Source: Acidobacteriota bacterium
GTDB lineage: Bacteria > Acidobacteriota > Terriglobia > Bryobacterales > Bryobacteraceae
Length of the DNA stretch: 5,454 nucleotides
Reading direction: 5' to 3'
Assembly: GCA_016871135.1 (NCBI GenBank)
Contig: VFZQ01000417.1
Span: forward strand, 1-5,454
The position numbers were made by a program, and so were the translations under genes. Shown here in pieces: positions 1-5,454 of the stretch; the stretch's first letter is position 1, and every line of letters starts with the position of its first letter. The notes under the pieces were generated by a model that saw only the letters and a program-made list of their open reading frames with translations, was not told the origin of the DNA and did no database searches.

Positions 1-808
1 CGATCGTCCCTTCGGTGCCGTTGATTTCGAGACTGCGCAGATCGCCCGCGCCGGCCTTTTTCGCCGACTGCGTGATGACGGCGAGCGCTTTGTCGTACTC
101 GAAAACGGCGACGTTGTTGTCGGCGAGTTTGTCCTTCACGCTGGTATCGTGTCGCAGCCAACTCTTGACGGTCTTCGGGCGGCCAAGGATCTCGATCACG
201 CGATCGATGACATGGCCGGAGAGTTCAAACAGCCCGCCGCCTTTGTATTTGGCTTCGACATCGCGCTGGCCCTGATCGCGGTCGGCGGACATGTCGGCCT
301 TGACCATGAACACCTCGCCGAGCCAGCCCTGTTTGGCGGCGGCGATGGCATCGACGACGGCTTTGTGCCAGCGCCAGAGATAGCCGGTTTGAATGATAAG
401 ACCCTTCTTGCGCGCGTCTTCGACGAGTGCTTTGAACGGCGCCCACTCGTTGCCGGGAGGCTTTTCGAGATGCAGATGTTTGCCCCCCACGATCACCTTC
501 TTCCCGAGCGGAATCGCTTCCCATGCCGCGCATTCGACAACGACGAGCTGGATCGACGGGTCTTTCAAAAGCTCGGCTTCAGTCATCCATTTGGCGCCGG
601 TGAGGCGCGGGTCTTTCCGCCCGGCGGCGTTGCGAGCGGGATCGTCGTCGGCGATGCCGGCGATTTCGTAGTCGGAGTTGTCGAGCGCGGCTTTGTACTT
701 GCCCGAGAAGTGGCTGTGGCCGATGCCGAGGAATGCGACTTTTACTTTGCCGGGCGCGGCGAGCGCGGCGCCTGCGGCTGCTGTCGAGAGGAAGAGGCGG
801 CGGTGCAT
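1..808 (-). CDS. Gfo/Idh/MocA family oxidoreductase with Tat-type leader (C-terminus outside window)
   Basis: The frame starts at ATG (806-808) and stays open for 269 codons to the left edge, so the C-terminal part is missing. Residues 2-18 form a twin-arginine-like leader (HRRLFLS then an Ala-rich stretch), suggesting export with bound cofactor. A Rossmann fold follows: beta strand KVKVAFLGIG (about 21-30) with an unusual Gly-rich loop GIGHSHF, then an acidic strand end at IADDD (52-56). The family hallmark EKPPG lies at 115-119, with K116 as the expected catalytic lysine. The C-terminal alpha/beta domain begins after QTGY (140-143), and GGGLFELSGHVID (190-202) matches the conserved segment that carries the active-site histidine (H199). 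Family members use NAD(P) to oxidise or reduce sugars and related alcohols; the substrate is unknown here. GH109-type glycosidases share this fold and export signal and cannot be excluded. No strong ribosome binding site is seen; the gene sits 88 bases after the amidohydrolase. Confidence 0.9.
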   Translation of the reverse strand, partial: MHRRLFLSTAAAGAALAAPGKVKVAFLGIGHSHFSGKYKAALDNSDYEIAGIADDDPARNAAGRKDPRLTGAKWMTEAELLKDPSIQLVVVECAAWEAIPLGKKVIVGGKHLHLEKPPGNEWAPFKALVEDARKKGLIIQTGYLWRWHKAVVDAIAAAKQGWLGEVFMVKADMSADRDQGQRDVEAKYKGGGLFELSGHVIDRVIEILGRPKTVKSWLRHDTSVKDKLADNNVAVFEYDKALAVITQSAKKAGAGDLRSLEINGTEGTI

Positions 809-896
809 TTGGTGCTTCGATTCTATCGCGCGGGAACTCTTCGAGGGGCAGCGGGTCCGGACTGACCGATGCCGGCGTTGTTTCGGCGAGAATGAT

Positions 897-1779
897 CTAC
901 TTCTTCAAATACGGCGCGACGTTCAGTTCGATCTGTCTCATTTCGCGTTCTGTCAGCGGGAGCCTTCTGAAGTCCAGCAAAGCCTTCGACGGCGGGCTGT
1001 CGGAGGCATAGACCAGCCGCTTCATGCCGATCCTGCGCAGGAGTCGAACGAGCGCGTCAGCCTTCGATTCCCATCGGGCTATCGACACATCGAAATAGAC
1101 GCGCTTTATCCGTCTGTCGCGCGCCGCCAGCGCGTCGGCGAACACGGTGAGAGCCGCCTCGACACCCGCGTCGTCGAACGCGCCCGCGCTCGCCAAGTGG
1201 GCGATTTGAACGGTCGTGTCTTTAGCGAGCGGTAGGAGCTGATCGAGAAACACGCCCGCCTGCCGAGCACCCCAGGGACGGCGTCTGTCGTAGTTCGACC
1301 GAATGTGCGCAACGATACCGGTTCGCTTCCGTGAAGACTTGGCGTAACTGGGCGACGTGGGCGGGGTTGTCCATGTCCACATCCGAAATCCCGAAGTGAA
1401 GTTTGAGGCCCCGGCGCAACCGCGGGTCCTTGGCGCAACGGGCGATCTCGCGCACGGCGTAGTCTTTCAACGGATTGACGCCGCAGAAGGCCGTGAGCCG
1501 TTTTGGGAATTGCGCGGCTTGTTCCGCCGTCCAATCGTTCTCGGCCTTCACGCGTTCGTATTCGTTGGCGACCGGTGGGCGATTGGGATTGCCTAACTGA
1601 TAGGCGATTGAAAGTAGTACCGCACGTTCGATTTTCGCTTCATCCAACTGCTTGACAAGTTCCGCGGCGGATTGCGCGTATCCCTCCGGCGGCGCCAGCG
1701 CCGAGCGCAAAAGGTGCTGATGGTGATCGACACGCGGTTGGGCTGCCAGAGTCACGCACGCAAAGAAAGCCAGGCGCAT
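897..1779 (-). pseudogene. Amidohydrolase 2-family metal-dependent hydrolase, frame broken near base 1320
   Basis: Two minus-strand frames together make one amidohydrolase of about 293 residues, a usual family length. The first half runs from ATG (1777-1779) to codon 153 (1321-1323). It has a short hydrophobic leader (RLAFFACVTLAAQ), then VDHHQHL with the metal-binding HxH pair (H20, H22), and GLKLHFG (125-131) with the barrel lysine. The second half resumes one base on at 1319 with GIVAHIRS (metal-binding His), then VQIAHLASAG (second His), YASDSP (catalytic Asp) and a C-terminal helix ending PYLKK at the TAG stop (897-899). Skipping base 1320, or restoring two lost bases, rejoins the halves. 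All key residues survive across them, so the break is either recent or a sequencing error. Left as it is, the first frame runs out of frame to a stop near 1222 and loses the catalytic Asp. Members hydrolyse lactones, amides or decarboxylate small acids; the substrate is unknown. No clear ribosome binding site precedes the ATG, which lies 50 bases after the hydrolase stop. Confidence 0.75.
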
Positions 1780-1799
1780 TTGAAACGTCGAATAGCAAG

Positions 1800-1820
1800 G
1801 CGACGGTAGACTGCCGTCGC
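1800..1820 (-). other. Perfect 7-bp stem-loop between hydrolase and amidohydrolase genes
   Basis: On the plus strand GCGACGG (1800-1806) is followed by a 7-base loop and the exact complement CCGTCGC (1814-1820). It starts 10 bases beyond the stop codon of the alpha/beta-hydrolase and ends 20 bases before the amidohydrolase ATG, in the only gap between these two genes. The transcript downstream of the stem (CTTGCTATTCG) has no uninterrupted U run, so a classical intrinsic terminator is unlikely. It could be a weak attenuator or a processing or stabilising hairpin that lowers expression of the downstream genes. The structure is seen directly; the function is inferred. Confidence 0.4.
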
Positions 1821-1829
1821 GACTGGAGT

Positions 1830-2645
1830 TTACGCTCCCCGATGCGCCCGCAAAAACGACCGAATCTGCCGCACCGCCAGCGGAATCCGCTCCTTCGGCT
1901 CCTTCCACGGAAACATACTGACCTCCGCCTTCGGCGCGAGCATCGCCGCTTCCATCGCCACTGCGTAAGGATGTGCCGGAATGTCGTCCGGCAATATCAG
2001 CACTGGCGTTTGGCAGGAGCGGACGAAATCGCGCGAGACGGTGAAAACGAAATCGGCGTTCGTCCGGTACATCTTCGCGAGGAACTTTTCCACAGCCCCT
2101 GTGGAAATCTCCGGGCGGCGTTTGATGAGATCCGGGCCCCAGCCTTTGCGGTTGTTGTCGTAGAACAAATCGCGCATATCGGGGCGTGATCCGCTCGGTT
2201 GCGCGAGCACCGCGGCGACGACACGGTTCGGCGCGCGGCGCAGCAGATTCCAGATGAACGGCCCGCCGATGCAAAAGCCGAGCACCATGAATTTGTCGAT
2301 GCCCAAGTGATCCATCAGGCCGAGGTGATCGTCGGTGTAGGAATCCCAAGGGCGATCGACTTCGAGAGGGCCGGTCGATTGGCCGGGATTGGCGTTGCGG
2401 AGATCGGCGGCGATGCAGCGATATTCGTTTTTGAACTCCTCGACTGGGTTGAAGGGACTCGCGTTTTTCAAGCCCGCGATGGTCGAGTTCAATCCGCCAC
2501 CGGCGATGAGCATGAGCGGAAAACCGGCGCCGTGTTCTTCGTAGCGAATGCGCACCGGCCCGCGTTCGTAGAATCGGCCGGACTGCTGCGCGAGAAGACT
2601 GGCCGCGGCGCCGGTGGCGAGGAGATTACGTCGAGTGTGGCCCAT
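1830..2645 (-). CDS. Alpha/beta-hydrolase fold protein with cysteine nucleophile and Tat-type leader
   Basis: A 271-residue alpha/beta-hydrolase. The leader HTRRNLLATGAAASLLAQ (3-20) has a twin-arginine pattern, so the enzyme is probably exported. Recognisable fold elements in order are: strand VRIRYEEHGAG (31-41); the oxyanion-hole segment LIAGGGLN (46-53); DLRNANPGQS (81-90), the usual DxRGxGxS loop; the nucleophile elbow GFCIGG (123-128) with Cys125 in place of the usual Ser; and the late strand PVLILPDD (214-221), which could supply the acid. The expected catalytic His near the C-terminus is replaced by FPWKEPKERIP (245-255). The elbow resembles that of dienelactone hydrolases (GxCxGG), but the rest is closer to the general esterase/haloperoxidase group. 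The substrate is unknown. The ATG directly abuts the TAG of the upstream sulfatase, and AAAAAGG five bases before it can act as ribosome binding site, so translation is probably coupled. Fold assignment is firm, activity is not. Confidence 0.85.
   Translation of the reverse strand: MGHTRRNLLATGAAASLLAQQSGRFYERGPVRIRYEEHGAGFPLMLIAGGGLNSTIAGLKNASPFNPVEEFKNEYRCIAADLRNANPGQSTGPLEVDRPWDSYTDDHLGLMDHLGIDKFMVLGFCIGGPFIWNLLRRAPNRVVAAVLAQPSGSRPDMRDLFYDNNRKGWGPDLIKRRPEISTGAVEKFLAKMYRTNADFVFTVSRDFVRSCQTPVLILPDDIPAHPYAVAMEAAMLAPKAEVSMFPWKEPKERIPLAVRQIRSFLRAHRGA
2087..2107. repeat. 9-bp perfect inverted repeat inside the alpha/beta-hydrolase gene
   Basis: TTTCCACAG (2087-2095), three bases CCC, then the exact complement CTGTGGAAA (2099-2107). 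It lies in codons for the segment ISTGAVEK of the hydrolase. The left arm with the base before it, TTTTCCACA, fits the relaxed DnaA-box pattern TTWTNCACA, and the right arm read on the other strand is one mismatch away. A hairpin in the mRNA is possible; no function can be shown. Confidence 0.35.
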
Positions 2646-3977
2646 CTATGCCTTTTTCTTCTTTTTCTTCCCCTGACCGGCGGCCGCGCGTGGTTGCCAA
2701 AGCGGTGCGATGTTTTTCTTGTTCCACTCCTCCCACGCCGCCGACATCGCGCGCATCCGGTCCTTCTCCTGCGCGGAGAGATCGTTCTTCTCGCCGATGT
2801 CTTTGGCGAGGTTGAACAACATCGGCGCTTCGCCCATCGATACCAGTTTCCAGTCGCCTTCGCGCATCGCATATTGCCTTCCGAAGCGCCAGAACAGCCG
2901 CGCGTGCGGCGCCGCTTTCGTCTTGCCTTGCATATGTGGCAGCAGATTGACGCCGTCGAGTTTCCACGATGCATCCGGCGTGCCACCCGCGGCTGCGATC
3001 GCGGTCGGCAAGATATCCAACGCGATGATGGGATGGTTGAACACCTTGCCTTTCGGAATCTGGCCGGGCCATTGCACGATAAACGGCACCCGCAACCCGC
3101 CTTCCCATACTTGCGCTTTGTATCCGCGCAGCGGGCCATTGCGCGACGTGTTGGCGAGTGTTGGACCGCCGTTGTCGGTGAAGAATACAACAAGCGTTTT
3201 GTTCGTCAACTTGTGTTTGTCGAGCGTCGTGAGCACCGCACCGACGCCGTCGTCGAGCGCCGCCGTCATCCCGGCGTACAGGCGCCGCTGCGGATCGGTA
3301 ATCTTGGGGAACCGCGCGGTGTACTTGTCGAGCGCGTGCATTGGCGTGTGCACGGCGTTATAGGGCAGATAGATGAAGAACGGGTTGTCCTTGTTGCGCT
3401 CAATGAACGACACGGCCTCGCGCGTGAACTCGTCGGTGGTGTAGTCGACCTTGTCGACTTTCGTATCGCCGCGATAGATCGGATTGGCCGAATCGGCGTT
3501 GGCGTCAGTATAGCTGTGCGCGCCGCCGAGGAATCCGTAGAACTCATCGAAGCCGCGGCGCATCGGGCGATACGGTTCGCGATAGCCCAGATGCCACTTG
3601 CCGAACATCCCCGTGCGATAGCCCAGCGCTTTGAAGCGCGCGGGCATCGCGGTTTCGGCGAGCGGAAGCCCGAAGTTTTCGACTGCCTGCTCGGCCGGGC
3701 CGGGATTGAACTCGTGGCCGAAGTGCGTCTGATAGCGGCCCGTCATCAGGCCGGCGCGTGTCGGCGAGCAGTACGGGCATGAGACGTGGGCGTCGGTGAA
3801 GCGTGTGCCGTTCTCGGCAATCGAATCGATGTTCGGCGTTGGGAGGTCGCTGCCGTAACAGCCGATGTCGCCCCAGCCGAGGTCGTCGGCGAGTATGACG
3901 ATCACGTTCGGTTTGTTGTCAGCCGCTCGCACCAGCGGCGCGGCGGCGAGTGCGGATAAGAACTGTCTGCGATTCAT
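2646..3977 (-). CDS. Arylsulfatase-type sulfatase, Cys-type (family S1), Tat leader
   Basis: A 443-residue type I sulfatase that should hydrolyse sulfate esters using a formylglycine made from Cys70. The leader NRRQFLSALAAAPLVRA (2-18) is twin-arginine type, so the enzyme is probably periplasmic. Active-site landmarks are in family order: NVIVILADDLGWGD (24-37) with metal ligands D31 and D32; CSPTRAGLMTG (70-80) with the CxPxR signature (C70, P72, R74); GKWHLG (126-131) with K127 and H129; NAVHTP with H210; FFTDNGG with metal ligands D268 and N269; and YKAQVWEGG with K287. The C-terminal subdomain carries a DGVNLLP motif (341-347), and the chain ends in a run of six lysines and an Ala. The DDLGWGD/GKWHLG/TDNGG set places it with arylsulfatase A or galactosamine-6-sulfatase relatives. 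Maturation needs FGE or anSME, neither encoded here. The start is chosen by the ATGA overlap with the upstream sulfatase and a good AGAGGAA site. Family certain, substrate unknown. Confidence 0.97.
   Translation of the reverse strand: MNRRQFLSALAAAPLVRAADNKPNVIVILADDLGWGDIGCYGSDLPTPNIDSIAENGTRFTDAHVSCPYCSPTRAGLMTGRYQTHFGHEFNPGPAEQAVENFGLPLAETAMPARFKALGYRTGMFGKWHLGYREPYRPMRRGFDEFYGFLGGAHSYTDANADSANPIYRGDTKVDKVDYTTDEFTREAVSFIERNKDNPFFIYLPYNAVHTPMHALDKYTARFPKITDPQRRLYAGMTAALDDGVGAVLTTLDKHKLTNKTLVVFFTDNGGPTLANTSRNGPLRGYKAQVWEGGLRVPFIVQWPGQIPKGKVFNHPIIALDILPTAIAAAGGTPDASWKLDGVNLLPHMQGKTKAAPHARLFWRFGRQYAMREGDWKLVSMGEAPMLFNLAKDIGEKNDLSAQEKDRMRAMSAAWEEWNKKNIAPLWQPRAAAGQGKKKKKKA
2651..2661 (-). promoter_or_regulatory. 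Purine-rich ribosome binding region for the alpha/beta-hydrolase
   Basis: GAAGAAAAAGG, five bases upstream of the hydrolase ATG, lies within the Lys-rich last codons of the upstream sulfatase. The AAGG core is a weak Shine-Dalgarno. Because stop and start codons abut, terminating ribosomes are likely to restart here. Confidence 0.5.
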
Positions 3978-5386
3978 GACGCTTTTCCTCTCGACTTCGT
4001 GATTGCGGCCAAACGGCTCTTCAACTCCGCGCGCGTCTTTGCGTGCGCGGCGCTGTTGCCAAGGTTTTTGAGTTCTTTGGGATCGGCTTGATAATCGTAC
4101 AACTCCACGCCTTCAGCGCCGCCGTCCCACTCGGTGTAACGAAAGCGCTCGGTGCGGATACTATAACCCATCAAGGACTTTTTTGCGTTGTTGCGATTGC
4201 GAGCGACCTGGCTAATCGCGGGGCGATCCCACTTCGCGTTCGGATTCTCCAGGAGCGGCCGCAGGCTCTTTCCATGCAGGTTCGACGGCACTTCAGAAAG
4301 TCCGCAGAGATCGGCGAGCGTTGGATAGAAGTCGAGCATCTCGACCGTGCGCGGCGACGCCTTTCCTTTCGCTTTCACGCCCGGGCCCGCGAAGATCAAC
4401 GGTATACGCGTAGCGGCTTCGAAGACTGTTTGCTTCATCCACTGGCCGTGCTCGCCGGTGCCGTAACCGTGATCGGACCAGAAAACGATGACGGTGTTGT
4501 CGGCGATGCCGAGGCGGTCGACGGCGTCGAGCAGCCGGCCGACGTTGGCGTCGACGAACGAGATCGACGCGTAATAAGCCTGCAACGCCTCCTGTTGCGT
4601 TTTGTACGACATGTTCCAGTTCGGCGGCGTTGTAAAGTAAGCCCACGGCGGTGCGATGCTGTTCTCACCTTCGACGAGTTCGATCGGCTTCATCTTCTCG
4701 GCGGGGTACATGTCGAAGTATTTCTTGGGCGCGATGTAGGGGCAATGCGGCCGGTAGAAGCCCGCGCCGAGGAAGAACGGCTTGTCCTTGCTTTGCTCCA
4801 TCATTTTGATGATCTCGGTGGCCACCATGCCGTCTGTGTGTTTTTCATCGGGTTCTGGCGACGCGTAATAACAGATCGACGAACCGATTCCCGTGCGTTC
4901 CGGCGTCCCGAATTTCAGCTTCGGCTCTTCGTCTTTATCCACGCCCTTCGGATTGACGCGGTGCTGCCAGGTTGGCGCGTCGTCGAGGCCGTCGGTGCCG
5001 ATCTGGCCCGGATTGCCGTAGTGATAAATCTTGCCGACGCGCGCGACGTAGTAGCCGTTCTTCTGGAAGCATTGGCCTAGCGTTACGACGTTCGGAATTG
5101 CCTCGCGGAAGTGTTTCTGCAGGTTGTAGATCGTCGTGGTGTCGGGTCCGAGCCCGGTCATTAGCGAAGAGCGCGACGGACTGCAGAGCGCGAACTGCGT
5201 GTAGGCGCGTTCAAAGCGCACACCGCGCGCGGCAAGGCGGTCCAGGTTCGGCGTTTTCACCACCGGGTGGCCGTAGCAGCCGAGTGCGCAGTTCAAATCG
5301 TCAGTCGCGATGAACAAAACATTTGGCTGGCGTTTTGTTTGTGCGGCCGCGGCCAGCGAAGCAAAAAGAAGCGAACGTCGTGTCAT
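3974..5386 (-). CDS. Iduronate-2-sulfatase-like sulfatase, Cys-type (family S1), Tat leader
   Basis: A 470-residue type I sulfatase. The short leader TRRSLLFASLAAAAQ (2-16) is twin-arginine-like, so export is likely. Landmarks: NVLFIATDDLN (22-32) with metal ligands D29 and D30; YGHPVVKTPNLDRLA (38-52); CSPSRSSLMTG (68-78) with the CxPxR signature for formylglycine at C68; VGKIYHYG (117-124) with K119 and H122; FYRPHCPY (210-217) with H214; WSDHGYGTGEHG (303-314) with metal ligands D305 and H306; then K318 in QWMKQT. The DDLN, RPHxPY and SDHGYxxGEHG set is characteristic of iduronate-2-sulfatase relatives rather than arylsulfatase A. The C-terminal subdomain includes LHGKSLRPLL and the late strand YSIRTERFRYTEW (408-420). 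In bacteria such enzymes act on diverse sulfated glycans, so human-type substrate specificity should not be assumed. The start is supported by AAGGAAA upstream and by the leader, although the frame stays open to the window edge. Confidence 0.96.
   Translation of the reverse strand: MTRRSLLFASLAAAAQTKRQPNVLFIATDDLNCALGCYGHPVVKTPNLDRLAARGVRFERAYTQFALCSPSRSSLMTGLGPDTTTIYNLQKHFREAIPNVVTLGQCFQKNGYYVARVGKIYHYGNPGQIGTDGLDDAPTWQHRVNPKGVDKDEEPKLKFGTPERTGIGSSICYYASPEPDEKHTDGMVATEIIKMMEQSKDKPFFLGAGFYRPHCPYIAPKKYFDMYPAEKMKPIELVEGENSIAPPWAYFTTPPNWNMSYKTQQEALQAYYASISFVDANVGRLLDAVDRLGIADNTVIVFWSDHGYGTGEHGQWMKQTVFEAATRIPLIFAGPGVKAKGKASPRTVEMLDFYPTLADLCGLSEVPSNLHGKSLRPLLENPNAKWDRPAISQVARNRNNAKKSLMGYSIRTERFRYTEWDGGAEGVELYDYQADPKELKNLGNSAAHAKTRAELKSRLAAITKSRGKAS
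3985..3991 (-). promoter_or_regulatory. Ribosome binding site of the arylsulfatase-type gene
   Basis: AGAGGAA, seven bases upstream of the ATG at 3977, inside the last codons of the preceding sulfatase. It fixes the start at the ATGA overlap and shows that the second sulfatase has its own good initiation signal in addition to coupling. Confidence 0.65.
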
Positions 5387-5454
5387 GCGTGTTTCCTTAT
5401 CACGGGTAAGAGGATTTCGTCGAGCGCCCAGTCTTCGAGATCGGCGAGCATGAC
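5383..5454 (-). CDS. C-terminal end of an unrecognised upstream gene (partial)
   Basis: One minus-strand frame is open from the right edge to TGA (5383-5385), giving 23 residues that begin VMLADLEDWALDE and end LLPVIRKHA. The composition, acidic and hydrophobic in an amphipathic pattern, looks like a real C-terminal helix. Its stop overlaps the sulfatase ATG by four bases (ATGA), the same junction used between the two sulfatases. Both points support a real gene in the same operon. The fragment is too short for me to name a family. The other two frames here are also open over most of this stretch, so the call rests on junction style and residue composition. Confidence 0.6.
   Translation of the reverse strand, partial: VMLADLEDWALDEILLPVIRKHA
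5392..5398 (-). promoter_or_regulatory. Ribosome binding site of the iduronate-2-sulfatase-like gene
   Basis: AAGGAAA, five bases upstream of the ATG at 5386 (seven bases counted from the AAGGA core). It supports this start over any in-frame start further upstream, and lies within the last codons of the partial upstream gene. Confidence 0.65.

Noticed and set aside
149..865. A 238-codon plus-strand open frame over the left part of the window.
   Set aside because: The minus strand here encodes a clear Gfo/Idh/MocA protein through the whole stretch; the plus-strand product shows no family features.
809..896. Promoter or terminator between the amidohydrolase and the Gfo/Idh gene.
   Set aside because: TAGAAT could pass as a -10 box but no -35 is found at proper spacing, and the short palindrome GTCCGGAC has no U run after it.
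2086..2108. Replication origin suggested by paired DnaA-box-like arms.
   Set aside because: Only one near-consensus box and one mismatched partner, no AT-rich unwinding region, and it lies inside a gene.
1780..2349. A minus-strand frame upstream of and continuous with the amidohydrolase, which would make a 375-residue protein starting at 2349.
   Set aside because: The part upstream of 1779 overlaps the alpha/beta-hydrolase out of frame and is Arg/Ser-rich nonsense; the leader starting at 1779 gives the sensible start.
2199..3782. A 527-codon plus-strand open frame opposite the alpha/beta-hydrolase and the second sulfatase.
   Set aside because: It lies antisense to two clear genes and its product is Arg/Val/Ala-rich with no family motif. 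High-GC codon use on the minus strand removes stops from this frame, so it is a shadow.
4043..5080. A 345-codon plus-strand open frame opposite the first sulfatase.
   Set aside because: Same reasoning: no recognisable domain, fully antisense to a gene with intact catalytic motifs.

Overview
The window carries a compact, one-directional cluster on the minus strand, transcribed from right to left. The proteins are typical of glycan-degrading bacteria: two formylglycine-type sulfatases, an exported Gfo/Idh/MocA oxidoreductase, an alpha/beta-hydrolase and an amidohydrolase. High GC, RR-FL style twin-arginine leaders on four proteins and sulfatases next to an exported Gfo/Idh protein fit Acidobacteriota of the Solibacter/Bryobacter type best, with Planctomycetota as the alternative. 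No rRNA or other marker is present, so this placement is inference.

Layout in transcription order. (a) 5454-5383: last 23 codons of an unrecognised gene whose stop overlaps the next start by 4 bases (ATGA). (b) 5386-3974: iduronate-2-sulfatase-like sulfatase. (c) 3977-2646: arylsulfatase-type sulfatase, again joined by an ATGA overlap. (d) 2645-1830: alpha/beta-hydrolase with a cysteine in the nucleophile elbow, starting on the base right after the previous stop codon. (e) A 50-base gap holding a perfect 7-bp stem-loop. (f) 1779-897: amidohydrolase (amidohydrolase 2 / TIM-barrel metal-dependent hydrolase) whose reading frame is broken near base 1320. (g) An 88-base gap with nothing convincing in it. 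(h) 808-1: N-terminal 269 residues of a Gfo/Idh/MocA oxidoreductase that runs off the left edge.

The first four genes are packed so tightly that they are almost certainly one transcript with translational coupling. A reasonable working model is a periplasmic pathway: two sulfatases of different specificity remove sulfate esters from a glycan or sulfated small molecule, and the hydrolase, amidohydrolase and oxidoreductase act on the released parts. The substrate cannot be read from sequence. No sulfatase-maturing enzyme, transporter, glycoside hydrolase or regulator is visible. I see no RNA gene, mobile element or CRISPR array. The long plus-strand open frames lying opposite these genes look like GC-driven shadows.
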